Of a stretch of DNA of 64,000 bases, positions 37,661 through 45,842 are shown piece after piece. The stretch covers positions 124,001 through 188,000 of the forward strand of contig JACKLR010000001.1 of assembly GCA_024235795.1 (NCBI GenBank). The letters run 5' to 3'. The notes under the pieces were generated by a model that was not told the origin of the DNA, did no database searches, and saw only the letters and a program-made list of their open reading frames with translations. Made by a program: the position numbers and the translations under genes. Position 1 is the first letter of the stretch. Each line of letters begins with the position of its first letter. This DNA comes from Burkholderiales bacterium (GTDB lineage Bacteria > Pseudomonadota > Gammaproteobacteria > Burkholderiales > Nitrosomonadaceae).

Positions 37661-38548
37661 ATGCTCAACCACAACAAATTCGAGAAATTAAAAATGAAAA
37701 AAAACTTGAAAACAAACCTATGGATCGTCATTTCTTCTATATTGTTAGCATGCTTTTCTACTACTTGTTTAGCAATTGGACCAGGCCAAGTTAATATCTA
37801 TGACTTAAATGACCCACAAGTACCATCATTTATTATTTCTAACGCACCAGAAGGCGCTGCAGATGTCGTCGCGGGTGATTTTCATGTCGGAATCTGGGCT
37901 GAAGAGGGGCATGAAGGTTCATATGTTTACTTTGACACTTATTACTTCTTCGCCAAGGATGCAGCTGGTGGAGGAATATTTGTATGTATCTGGCCCGATG
38001 ACAAACCCGCTCCGCCTGAAATATTCACTGTTTCAGACGGTATGCAGATTTTGGTGTATAGGGACACTGCGGGTAATTGTTCGATCAGCGACTCCGGGGC
38101 CATCTTGATAATAAATACGAACTTTGCTTTTGGTAAACGAATAAATTTATTAACAGTACCTAAAAACGGTTACTTACAACCCAGCCGGATTGTCAAACTA
38201 CATAATGACACTTGGATTGTCCCTTTTGCGGCAGGCGCTTATCCTGAATTACATAGCGCAACCTTTGAATTTCATTATCTTAACAATGATTTGTTTTCCA
38301 AAATAACTCCCGACAGTACGCGTTTTGAAGTAGATCGCTATACTGAAGGGTTTCACGTTATGGGAGATCATTTGGATGCGGCCGGTAACGTTGTAGACGT
38401 TGCTAGTGGTTCCTGCACGATTGATGTTGAGACAACCGAATATTTGGCTGCAATGGCAATAGCAACATCCGGATACGATGGCGGAGGAATTAAGTTTAAT
38501 AATGATTGTACTTTTATTAAACCTTACAAGGCAACGTATCAAAGATAA
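37661..38548 (+). CDS. Secreted protein of unknown function
   Basis: 295 residues, not recognised. A signal peptide is visible (NLWIVISSILLACFSTTCLA) with cleavage likely near residue 38. The body is beta-rich with four Cys (CIWPDD, GNCSISD, GSCTID, NDCTFI), perhaps disulfide-bonded, and has no PEP-CTERM tail. The start could be the ATG at 37661 or the one at 37694; neither has a good ribosome site. A strong terminator follows and two palindrome copies precede it, so it probably belongs to the EPS/PEP-CTERM regulon. Confidence 0.7.
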   Translation: MLNHNKFEKLKMKKNLKTNLWIVISSILLACFSTTCLAIGPGQVNIYDLNDPQVPSFIISNAPEGAADVVAGDFHVGIWAEEGHEGSYVYFDTYYFFAKDAAGGGIFVCIWPDDKPAPPEIFTVSDGMQILVYRDTAGNCSISDSGAILIINTNFAFGKRINLLTVPKNGYLQPSRIVKLHNDTWIVPFAAGAYPELHSATFEFHYLNNDLFSKITPDSTRFEVDRYTEGFHVMGDHLDAAGNVVDVASGSCTIDVETTEYLAAMAIATSGYDGGGIKFNNDCTFIKPYKATYQR

Positions 38549-38583
38549 TATTTTACTCGACTCGGCTAACGGTTATCGCCATG

Positions 38584-38624
38584 ACCGAGTCCGCCGGTTT
38601 ACACCGGCAGACTCGGTTTCTTTG
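38584..38624 (+). terminator. Rho-independent terminator
   Basis: ACCGAGTC-C-GCCGGT and ACCGGC-A-GACTCGGT form a 14-bp stem with one internal mismatch and a TTAC-type loop, followed by TTCTTTG. It closes the secreted-protein gene on the plus strand. Confidence 0.85.
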
Positions 38625-38679
38625 TGTATGTTTATTCCTGTTAAAATCACAATTGAGTAAACTACTTTCCAACCACTCT

Positions 38680-38760
38680 TTGCGAGGCCACACGCGAAAA
38701 GTATTTATCAAGTCTGCATAAGAATTCAATGTGACACATTATCGCATGCGCAATTTGCCG
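38680..38760 (-). repeat. Orphan copy of a PEP-CTERM upstream region
   Basis: On the minus strand this block closely resembles the region just upstream of the PEP-CTERM gene at 39392-40192. Shared pieces are the TGCGA..TGTCACATTGAAT palindrome, TT-ATAAATACT, and GTGGCC-CGCAAAG. It has no gene downstream, only the convergent secreted-protein gene. Probably the relic of a duplicated PEP-CTERM locus. Confidence 0.6.
38730..38746. promoter_or_regulatory. Recurrent palindrome, copy 4 (degenerate)
   Basis: TGTGACA-CAT-TATCGCA, two mismatches in the arms, within the orphan upstream block. Confidence 0.45.
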
Positions 38761-38981
38761 CACCTGTTGACTTTGTTGGTATCCCAGTAGGCGGAGAGAG
38801 GCACCAATTTCTCGCATGCTTTGAAAATTGATAATGCATTCGGGCAAGGAAGAAACGTTTATAGCAGAAAACTGATTCCTATCAGAGGAAATACCACAAG
38901 ATCATCAATCCAGTGTTTTGCCGAAAATACCCACGTGCTGCCTGTAATACCCGCCTAAAATGAACTGTTTGTACTGGCATT

Positions 38982-39050
38982 ACGCTAAGCCAAATGAATT
39001 GATTCACCTTATGCGGCAGCTGCAACACTGTGTTTAATTTGACTTAGCGT
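38982..39050. repeat. Short inverted-repeat element
   Basis: ACGCTAAG and CTTAGCGT form perfect 8-bp ends of a 69-bp segment, followed inward by AAAT/ATTT. It lies in an 840-base stretch without genes (38549-39391); apart from the terminators and the orphan block, nothing else was recognised there. Confidence 0.4.
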
Positions 39051-39302
39051 ATAACCGTAACAATGCCATTCTTGCTTATAAGCCTTTTCCTGTGTCAACC
39101 TTCCTGCGCCCGGCAGTCATCTATGCTTTTCCGATGTCTCACACGCCACAAATTGTATTAAATGATTGCTGTGTTCCAGTGAATGCAACATCAGCCATGC
39201 TGGTGTATAAATGATTTATAAAAGTGAGTTTGCGGGCCGGACGAACCTTTTTTTAAACTGGATGATTACTATCGGATAATTAGTGGACAATATTTGTCAT
39301 GG

Positions 39303-39356
39303 TTTTAAAAGCCTTGAACCAATCATGCGCTGTTTGGCAGGCATGATTGGCAAGGC
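39303..39356 (-). terminator. Terminator of PEP-CTERM gene
   Basis: Minus strand: GCCTTG/CAAGGC outer and CCAATCATGC/GCATGATTGG inner arms make a long stem, followed by TTTTAAAA. It lies about 35 bases past the stop. Confidence 0.7.
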
Positions 39357-39391
39357 GTTATTAACAATAACTGGAAGTTGGACAAATGTTA

Positions 39392-40192
39392 TTAATACTG
39401 AAGAGCCAAACGGCGGCGATTCGCTGTAACGCTCACAAGGCCCAGGCCAATTAAAAGCATTGCATAAATTTCCGGTTCAGGAACTACGGAAACCATCCCC
39501 TCAACACCGTATGAAGACCAAGGCCCTACCTGGTCCGAATAATCAGTACCCCCGACAAAAATCGAGTAATCGCCTGCGGCTAAATGGAACGTTTGAGACA
39601 CAGAATTATCTGCAACACCGTCGCCTCCTGCAATAACACCGGTACCATAGTCTACGCTGCCGTCATAAGCTGAACCAACGTAGGTGAAAACGGTCGCAGG
39701 ATCATTGGCGTCGTTGGTTATGCGCCAGGTATCGAGCGCCCTGAACGCGCCTTCTGTGAAAGCGCCACCTGAATCAGTGTCACGTATGACAACCGATCCT
39801 GCTGCAGTATCATAATCAGCACCTAATGGCGCTAAATGCGCGAGCCCGCTATAGAGCGAAAAACCAGGATTGACACCACCGAGTACGCTTGTTCCGGTAG
39901 AAGTTGTATACGCAAGGTCCGTAAATGTAATTGTGACATCGGCTTCATTGTCGAGATGGAACCGGTAAGCGCGCAAATGGTGCGAATCACCCCAATCTGC
40001 ATCCGTTCCATCTATCCAGCCATGTCCGCCACTAAGCGCCTGCTCTGAAATAGACTGTGATTGTGCAGTAACACCGGTAAACGAACCGAAATCGCGGCCA
40101 CCGTATCCAATGTGCGCCATCGCCTGCAGCGCACTCATACCTGTAATTAATATTGCATACGTAATTGCATTTTTTATTAATTTTTTGTTCAT
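39392..40192 (-). CDS. PEP-CTERM sorting-domain protein
   Basis: 266 residues with TTGGAG ahead of the ATG. A signal peptide (YAILITGMSALQAMA) is followed by a beta-rich body with RFHLDNEADVTITFTDLAY and YSIFVGGTDYSD, typical of PEP-CTERM proteins with jelly-roll-like bodies. The C-terminal signal is VPEPEIYAMLLIGLGLVSVT and a basic end (NRRRLALQY). The signal differs from those of the pair at 35-37 kb. It has its own upstream palindrome and terminator, so it is transcribed alone. Confidence 0.87.
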   Translation of the reverse strand: MNKKLIKNAITYAILITGMSALQAMAHIGYGGRDFGSFTGVTAQSQSISEQALSGGHGWIDGTDADWGDSHHLRAYRFHLDNEADVTITFTDLAYTTSTGTSVLGGVNPGFSLYSGLAHLAPLGADYDTAAGSVVIRDTDSGGAFTEGAFRALDTWRITNDANDPATVFTYVGSAYDGSVDYGTGVIAGGDGVADNSVSQTFHLAAGDYSIFVGGTDYSDQVGPWSSYGVEGMVSVVPEPEIYAMLLIGLGLVSVTANRRRLALQY

Positions 40193-40618
40193 TTTGACTC
40201 CAATTAATTAAATATGATTGAGTAAGGAACGCTCTCCAACTCCCTTTGCGTGGCCACGCGAGCAGAGTATTTATTAATTTTAAGGGAGATTCAATGTGAC
40301 AAATTGTCGCATCTAACAGTTGAAACGCTTTTTTTTGGCTATATTGGCTATAAAGAAGAAAAGCAAAAGCACTTAGTGTCACTTGCCTGAATCAATAATT
40401 CGATTAATAAATTGTCCTACAGCGTATAAACCGAACACCTAAACCGGAATTGATTTAGTAGTTTCCAATGGTTCCTGGACGGCATCCCGATTTCTAAAAC
40501 TATGTTGATAGATTAGCAGGTTAAAGACGTTGTGACAGATAGGCGAATTTCTGCGATTGGGTGTATGACCAAGATTCGGCGTACAGCTATAAATATGTAA
40601 TAATGAAAAGTCTTTTAT
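40193..40618. other. Divergent region upstream of a PEP-CTERM gene and the TIGR03790-type gene
   Basis: About 425 bases. It contains palindrome copy 5 at 40295-40311 and, closer to the PEP-CTERM start, a GCGTGGCCACGC inverted repeat. No firm -35/-10 or -24/-12 promoter could be assigned. Confidence 0.5.
40295..40311. promoter_or_regulatory. Recurrent 17-bp palindrome, copy 5
   Basis: TGTGACA-AAT-TGTCGCA, same sequence as copies 2 and 8, about 105 bases upstream of the PEP-CTERM gene on the minus strand. Confidence 0.6.
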
Positions 40619-41647
40619 ATGACACTATCAAAGTCTGCCATGCGATTTTTCTTTCAATACGTCGCAATAATCATGTTCTTTGCTTCCAACCTCTGCGCAG
40701 CTGTTTTACCTGAACAAATTGCGATTATTGTCAACAAAAACGATGCAATGAGTCTCGAGATTGGCAACTATTATCAACAAAAACGCAATATCCCTGATGA
40801 AAACATCATACGGATAGAATTCCCGGTTACCGGTTCAATGGGCAGTCATTTATTCAGCATGTTAAGACAACAAATTGTTGCACAAACACCTGAACAGGTG
40901 CAGTTTTATGTACTTGCCTGGTCAAAGCCCTATAAAGTTGCCTGTATGTCGATAACCAGCGCCATGACATTCGGATTTGACAGGAAATATTGCGCGCATG
41001 ATTGTTCACCGACTGAACCCAGTGTGTATTTCAACTCAAATTCCTTATCCCCATTTAATGATTTTAAAATACGCCCAACCATAATGCTCGCGGGCAGCAG
41101 CATGAAACAGGTAAAAGCGATGATTGATCATGGTGTTCAATCAGACGGCACCTTTCCTACCGGCACAGGCTATCTCGTTACTACATCGGACGCTGCGCGT
41201 AATGTGCGGTCATATGTGTTCGAAACCATTAGTGCAGCGTATTCTAATCGTATAAAAATCGAGGTCTCAGAGACTGACGCGCTCCATAAAAAGCAGGACG
41301 TGCTTTTTTATTTTACCGGTGGAGTTGAAGTAAAAGGATTAAAAACCAATCGTTTTTTGCCCGGAGCAATTGCCGATCACCTGACCTCTTCTGGTGGCGT
41401 TTTATTTGGTGATCGACAGATGAGCATACTGAAGTGGCTCGACGCAGGTGCAACAGGCAGTTATGGAACCGTGACTGAACCCTGCGCATTTCCCCAAAAA
41501 TTTCCACATCCCGGAATTGTCATTGATCGATATACACGTGGCGAATCATTAATCGAAGCTTACTGGAAAAGCGTGGCCTGGCCGGGTCAGGGTTTATTTG
41601 TCGGCGAGCCAATGGCCGCGCCGTTTTACAACAGTCATGATCAATAA
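40619..41647 (+). CDS. TIGR03790-family secreted protein
   Basis: 342 residues. It has a signal peptide (FFFQYVAIIMFFASNLCAA), then LPEQIAIIVNKNDAMSLEIG and YYQQKRNIPDENIIRI, the opening block of the TIGR03790 family. Members are found mainly in genomes with PEP-CTERM/exosortase systems, but their biochemical role is unknown. Another conserved piece is LAGSSMKQVKAMIDHGV, followed by TGTGYLVTTSD. It is convergent with the DUF1972 glycosyltransferase gene. Confidence 0.75.
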   Translation: MTLSKSAMRFFFQYVAIIMFFASNLCAAVLPEQIAIIVNKNDAMSLEIGNYYQQKRNIPDENIIRIEFPVTGSMGSHLFSMLRQQIVAQTPEQVQFYVLAWSKPYKVACMSITSAMTFGFDRKYCAHDCSPTEPSVYFNSNSLSPFNDFKIRPTIMLAGSSMKQVKAMIDHGVQSDGTFPTGTGYLVTTSDAARNVRSYVFETISAAYSNRIKIEVSETDALHKKQDVLFYFTGGVEVKGLKTNRFLPGAIADHLTSSGGVLFGDRQMSILKWLDAGATGSYGTVTEPCAFPQKFPHPGIVIDRYTRGESLIEAYWKSVAWPGQGLFVGEPMAAPFYNSHDQ

Positions 41648-41677
41648 CGTATCTTTTATATATCGTAGTTAGCAGTT

Positions 41678-42787
41678 TTACAATTTATCGAGCAGTAACT
41701 GTTCGTATTGCGTAAGAATTCCGTCCCATGTGAAACACTCAAGATGGCGCTGTCTATTTTTCTGCCGCAAGGACTGTAATAACGCAGTATCCTCAAGGAG
41801 AAGGTCAAAGCATTGCGCACACTCGCCTGTATTGGAAAAATAATAATTGCCATCACCCGCTACCCAGCGGTTATAACGATTATTGTGGGCAAGTATCGGC
41901 ATACCTGCGCCCAGCGCCTCAACCAAAGACGGATTAGTCCCGCCAACCTGGTGACCATGAACATAAAGACAGGCGAAAAATCTCAATGCATTGATCACGT
42001 GCCGATCGTAAATTGCTCCGGGAAAAAGGACTTCTTCACTGGCAGCAGCAAACACCCTTTCCCGGTACCTTGAATTGGCCTTGTTAAAATCTCCAAGCAC
42101 GACCAACATTTTACCCCGCTTTTGTTTGGAAAATGCAGCGACAATTTCCAGAATTGAATTTTCCGGTTCAGGACGGGCGATAATAATTGCATATTTCTGA
42201 GGCCGTAGCCCATATAGTTCAAGACATGTCTGATCGGCACCGTCAATGCTCTGAGCACCATAAGGGATCATGGTTATTTTCTCAGAACGAACGCGCGTTT
42301 CCAGATGTTTTTTTATCTCTGGGTGGTCTGCGATCAAATGATTACCGACTAAACACCCTGCTCTTTCATTGATATACAACCATAATTTGGCTGCCAAAGA
42401 CCACTTGCCGCGCTGCCATTCAAGTCCATCCATATTGATAATATTTTTTAATCCCAATAATCGATAGACGATGCAAAAAATAGCGGTGTTATAGCCCAAG
42501 GTCAATACCCCGCCTTGATGGCGTGCAGCATGCAGCGTTGTCTTCCAGTCGAAAAGAACAGTGCCCAATGCGCCTTTGTTTTTTGTTGGAAATCGGATCA
42601 GTCTTATGCCCTGCCATTCATCCTCATATACCGGACCACCACCTTCTTCCTGACAATAAACAGTTACACGCCAACCGTTCTTTGTTAAATAGCGCGCCAG
42701 ATGTTCGGCAAATGTTTCAAAACCGCCATGCTGTGCCGGTATACCCCGTGTACCAAGAATTCTTAATGTTTTTTTTATTGTATGCAT
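41678..42787 (-). CDS. Glycosyltransferase with DUF1972 N-terminal domain (GT4-like, rhamnosyltransferase type)
   Basis: 369 residues. The N-terminal DUF1972 domain begins ILGTRGIPAQHGGFETFAEH and the C-terminal GT-B donor domain contains PEPENSILEIVAAF and SLVEALGAGMPILAHN. Such enzymes transfer rhamnose or related sugars during capsule or EPS assembly, which fits the dTDP-sugar genes rfbA and rfbB nearby. The exact linkage cannot be inferred. Confidence 0.85.
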   Translation of the reverse strand: MHTIKKTLRILGTRGIPAQHGGFETFAEHLARYLTKNGWRVTVYCQEEGGGPVYEDEWQGIRLIRFPTKNKGALGTVLFDWKTTLHAARHQGGVLTLGYNTAIFCIVYRLLGLKNIINMDGLEWQRGKWSLAAKLWLYINERAGCLVGNHLIADHPEIKKHLETRVRSEKITMIPYGAQSIDGADQTCLELYGLRPQKYAIIIARPEPENSILEIVAAFSKQKRGKMLVVLGDFNKANSRYRERVFAAASEEVLFPGAIYDRHVINALRFFACLYVHGHQVGGTNPSLVEALGAGMPILAHNNRYNRWVAGDGNYYFSNTGECAQCFDLLLEDTALLQSLRQKNRQRHLECFTWDGILTQYEQLLLDKL

Positions 42788-43026
42788 AATGTTTATATAA
42801 AAGCACTAACCCAATAATTTTCTTACAAATTATCCTATATTTATAAATAAGTTCGTGCGAAATCAATATGGCCAGCATGGCTCATATCCTCTCTAATATC
42901 TGAGATTAAAGAAATTTTCAAAATTGTCGTGAAACCATTTACAAATGCTTAAACGCTTAAAGTAGTCTTTTTTGATTACATGGTATAGCACAGTAGTCAA
43001 CATTTAAATAAGTTGAAATAAGTGAA
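42788..43026. other. Leader region upstream of first c-di-GMP riboswitch
   Basis: About 240 AT-rich bases that must contain the promoter for the riboswitch-controlled gene. No palindrome copy is present here. Confidence 0.4.
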
Positions 43027-43118
43027 ATAGCTTTTTAAAGGCAAACCATTCGAAAGTTTGGGACGCAAAGTGATCGATCTAAAGGTAAAAACCCAGGATG
43101 GCCGCACTGCAAAGATAT
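43027..43118 (+). ncRNA. Cyclic di-GMP-I (GEMM-I) riboswitch
   Basis: The core matches the family: GGCAAACC at 43040, an ATTCGAAAGTTT hairpin with GAAA tetraloop, then GGGACGCAAAG at 43060, a TCTAAAGG tetraloop-receptor-like segment and a GGATGGCCGC 3' side. The P1 stem closes with ATAGCTTT (43027-43034) against AAAGATAT (43111-43118), one mismatch. It sits about 160 bases upstream of a secreted-protein gene. The call is from motif recognition; ligand binding is inferred from the family. Confidence 0.87.
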
Positions 43119-43254
43119 TCACACATGTCTCAGTCATACAGATTGAATAAAGAGTTGTTCCAAGAAGTTTTCATTGCAAGATTTTTATTATGCTGATTGT
43201 ATTATTCTGATCAATTCTTAACGATATGTAACACATTTTATCTTCCAGTCTTCC

Positions 43255-43275
43255 ATCCTCCATTCTTAGGAGGAT
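43255..43275 (+). promoter_or_regulatory. Hairpin sequestering the Shine-Dalgarno sequence
   Basis: ATCCTCC pairs perfectly with GGAGGAT across a seven-base loop, burying the GGAGG that serves the ATG at 43281. It lies downstream of the c-di-GMP riboswitch and is the likely translational switch. Confidence 0.7.
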
Positions 43276-43280
43276 TTGTT

Positions 43281-44291
43281 ATGAACAGCACTATCAGCCA
43301 ACAACAAACCATGTGTTTCAAGTGTGTTGGCTCTGAAACATTTGCATTGACAATCGGTTCATGCAAGAACCAAATTGTCAGAGTTTTAAATTTTCTTATA
43401 CTGAGCACACTATTTCTCGTCAGCAATCAAGGGTTGTCAAGAGAGTTGCCAAATATTGTCGACGACATCAAGGCCGATATGCTGCTGAATGAAGCCGAAC
43501 TGATGGATGCGCCAGATACGTGGGTGGCGTGGTCGAAAGGGGGATTCATTACCATGGGCGCTGCAGCCAGAGGCGACGCCACCCCGATCTGGTGGCAACC
43601 GGATGACAAATCTTACAAATCCTCAGACTACTGGCACGCTATTACGCCGTGGTTTGTTATTTATCCCGGCACCCAACATAAGGCGAACAATGTGCGCGTT
43701 AAAATATCCGAAATAAAATTATTTATCCTGAAACGCAGTTCCAATACGTGGGAGCATATCAATATCGATAACACTGATCCCACATGGCAGCATCATCAAT
43801 CTCATGTGTCGCCTCAGACTGCCCACGAAAAAGTAAACAAACGGACAGGACCTGATGGAAAGATTTCCTACAAGCTGAACTCGGGGTTTAATCCGATTCA
43901 CGGCGGCGTTCGTAAATTCGAAATATACGGGCCGGATGTGAAAGCCGTTTATGCACGATTAACCTCGGAGTTAATTATAGACGATCCTAATAAGCCAGAT
44001 GACCGCGCTGACGCGCAGATATTAGTTAGTGTTGGTGCTGATTATTACCCTGATATTAATACCACAATACGGGATTTTGCGCCTTCTAGCTGGGTTCCAG
44101 CGGCTACTATATCAAGGTTCGGACTGGTTAAAAGGACTAGCAGGATTCACCATGCGGCCACAATCGATCCTCCTGGACCTACCAAGAATAGCGGTTCAGT
44201 TTTGCAAGATGAATATAAAACTATTCCTATGTCGGAGTTTGAAAACAATCCACCTATAATTAGACTAAATTCTGACAGCATGTGCCCATAA
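43281..44291 (+). CDS. Unrecognised secreted protein under c-di-GMP riboswitch, copy 1
   Basis: 336 residues, family not recognised. The ATG at 43281 has an ideal AGGAGG; the frame also runs further upstream without a ribosome site. A hydrophobic stretch (VLNFLILSTLFLVSNQGLS, about residues 36-54) after a basic N-terminal extension should be an export signal. Conserved blocks in the three paralogues are DDIKADMLLNEAEL, GDATPIWWQPDD, SSDYWHAI-PWFVIYPGT, YKLNSGFNPIHGG and KFEIYGPDVKAVYA. It is next to EPS genes and under c-di-GMP control, so a matrix or surface role is likely but unproven. Confidence 0.75.
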   Translation: MNSTISQQQTMCFKCVGSETFALTIGSCKNQIVRVLNFLILSTLFLVSNQGLSRELPNIVDDIKADMLLNEAELMDAPDTWVAWSKGGFITMGAAARGDATPIWWQPDDKSYKSSDYWHAITPWFVIYPGTQHKANNVRVKISEIKLFILKRSSNTWEHINIDNTDPTWQHHQSHVSPQTAHEKVNKRTGPDGKISYKLNSGFNPIHGGVRKFEIYGPDVKAVYARLTSELIIDDPNKPDDRADAQILVSVGADYYPDINTTIRDFAPSSWVPAATISRFGLVKRTSRIHHAATIDPPGPTKNSGSVLQDEYKTIPMSEFENNPPIIRLNSDSMCP

Positions 44292-44318
44292 CAAAACACT
44301 CTCTCTTTTCAAAAAATT

Positions 44319-44342
44319 CAGCCGCAACCTTTTTTGCGGCTG
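44319..44342 (-). terminator. Terminator of rfbA (possibly bidirectional)
   Basis: CAGCCGCAA and TTGCGGCTG form a strong stem with a short loop. On the minus strand it is followed by AATTTTTT, 60 bases past the rfbA stop; it may also end the plus-strand gene. Confidence 0.7.
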
Positions 44343-44402
44343 GATGTGTGCCGTCTTCCAAGACTCAAACATATTTATAGAAGTTCATTTAATACTGAAT
44401 TT

Positions 44403-45329
44403 TTAATATTTGCGCTTTAACACTTGTAACAGGTACTGTCCATAACCGTTCTTTGTCAAGGGCATTGCCAGCGCCTCAAGTTGTGCAGCATCTATCCAAC
44501 CCTGTTTAAAAGCAATCTCTTCCGGACAAGCGATTTTGAGTCCCTGCCGGTGTTCAATAGTGGCGACAAAATGGCTTGCTTCCAGCAACGATTCATGTGT
44601 CCCAGTATCCAGCCAGGCATAGCCTCGCCCCATGATTTCGACATGCAGCGCCATATTCTCCAAATAAATCCGGTTAAGATCGGTAATTTCCAGCTCGCCG
44701 CGGCGTGATGGCCGGATAGATTTAGCGAAATCCACAACGTGTTGATCATAAAAATACAAACCAGTAACCGCATAATTGGATTTTGGATTAAGCGGCTTCT
44801 CTTCCAGGTTGATTGCACATCCTTGCTGATCAAAGTCAACGACTCCATAGCGTTCAGGATCCTGTACATGGTACGCAAAAATACTCGCCCCCGAAGGACG
44901 TTGCATGGCGCTAAGCAGCAAATGATGCAGATCATGACCATAAAATATATTATCGCCCAGTACCAATGCCGAATGCTCATTGCCTATAAATGATTCGCCT
45001 ATGAGAAAAGCTTGCGCCAGACCGCCCGGCGTTGGTTGAACGGCATAGGTAATGTTCAGCCCCCACTGGTGTCCATCGCCGAGCAGTTGTTCGTAGTGCG
45101 GCATATCATGCGGTGTCGATATCACCAACAGATCGCGTATGCCTGCCAGCATCAGGGTGCTGAGCGGATAATACACCATCGGTTTGTCAAACACCGGCAA
45201 TAATTGTTTGGAAATTACCTGTGTTACGGGATATAACCGGGTTCCTGATCCACCCGCCAATACAATACCTTTTCTCTGGATTTCTTGAGGCTGCACGTGT
45301 TTGTCTTTAGCTTGGATTTTCTCCATCAT
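44403..45329 (-). CDS. rfbA: Glucose-1-phosphate thymidylyltransferase
   Basis: 308 residues. It makes dTDP-glucose from glucose-1-phosphate and dTTP, feeding rfbB. The nucleotidyltransferase signature is GIVLAGGSGTRLYP followed by SKQLLPVFDKPMVYYP; ALVLGDNIFYG and EEKPLNPKSNYAVTGLYFYD are also standard. The N terminus carries about 18 extra residues before the first strand, so the real start may be internal. It is divergent from the second riboswitch gene, with a palindrome copy 78 bases upstream. Confidence 0.93.
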   Translation of the reverse strand: MMEKIQAKDKHVQPQEIQRKGIVLAGGSGTRLYPVTQVISKQLLPVFDKPMVYYPLSTLMLAGIRDLLVISTPHDMPHYEQLLGDGHQWGLNITYAVQPTPGGLAQAFLIGESFIGNEHSALVLGDNIFYGHDLHHLLLSAMQRPSGASIFAYHVQDPERYGVVDFDQQGCAINLEEKPLNPKSNYAVTGLYFYDQHVVDFAKSIRPSRRGELEITDLNRIYLENMALHVEIMGRGYAWLDTGTHESLLEASHFVATIEHRQGLKIACPEEIAFKQGWIDAAQLEALAMPLTKNGYGQYLLQVLKRKY

Positions 45330-45369
45330 TTTTTAAGGCGATCTGTTAACCAGCCTATACAGAAATTAT

Positions 45370-45470
45370 AAGCAACGTACTATATCAATAAAATGGAAGA
45401 ATCTAATGCGACAAATTGCCGCATTGTAATGCAGATAGCAAGCAAAGATAATATAGTTTTTTAAATGTGC
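45370..45470. repeat. 101-bp intergenic repeat, copy A
   Basis: About 80% identical by eye to 46852-46952. Both contain the palindrome, then GATAGCAAGCAAAGATAATAT and TTTAAATGTGC. It lies between rfbA and the second riboswitch. Confidence 0.7.
45407..45423. promoter_or_regulatory. Recurrent 17-bp palindrome, copy 6
   Basis: TGCGACA-AAT-TGCCGCA, one arm mismatch, 78 bases upstream of rfbA and within a duplicated 101-bp block. Confidence 0.6.
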
Positions 45471-45569
45471 ATGATGATTCACTTGCATACGTTGCCCAAA
45501 GAAGAACTTCAGAACTTCACCTTTGCTTGAAAAGCTTCTTAAAGTTGGCTCAGGTTAATTGGTAATGAG

Positions 45570-45661
45570 ATAGCCTATTAACGATAAACCATTCGAAAGT
45601 TTGGGATGCAATGTGATCAATCTTAAGGTTGAAACCCAGGATGGCCGTACGACAAAGATAT
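45570..45661 (+). ncRNA. Degenerate cyclic di-GMP-I riboswitch
   Basis: Same architecture as the copy at 43027 and similar in sequence, including ATTCGAAAGTTTGGGA, AACCCAGGATGGCCG and the AAAGATAT 3' arm. Core positions differ: GGCAAACC reads GATAAACC and GGGACGCAAAG reads GGGATGCAATG, and the P1 stem is weaker. It may have lost or changed ligand binding. It precedes the second paralogue at the same distance. Confidence 0.65.
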
Positions 45662-45816
45662 TCAAGCATGTCACAGTTTTACAAATCACAAAAGGAATTA
45701 TTCTATTCAAAAAAGTTTTCATGGCAGAATTTTTATTCTGATGATGAGATTGTTTTATTCTATATTCTAATTAAATTGTTAACGAGATATGTAGTTAGTT
45801 TATCTTTCAGTCTTCC

Positions 45817-45837
45817 ATCCTCCACTATTGAGAGGAT
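45817..45837 (+). promoter_or_regulatory. Hairpin sequestering the Shine-Dalgarno sequence, copy 2
   Basis: ATCCTC pairs with GAGGAT across a nine-base loop, covering the GAGAGGA before the ATG at 45843. The structure is kept although the sequence differs from copy 1. Confidence 0.6.
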
Positions 45838-45842
45838 TTGTT

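Noticed and set aside
40240..40300. Possible sigma-54 promoter at TGGCCACGCAAAG before a PEP-CTERM gene
   Set aside because: The GG-N10-GC spacing is not met, so it cannot be called a -24/-12 promoter.
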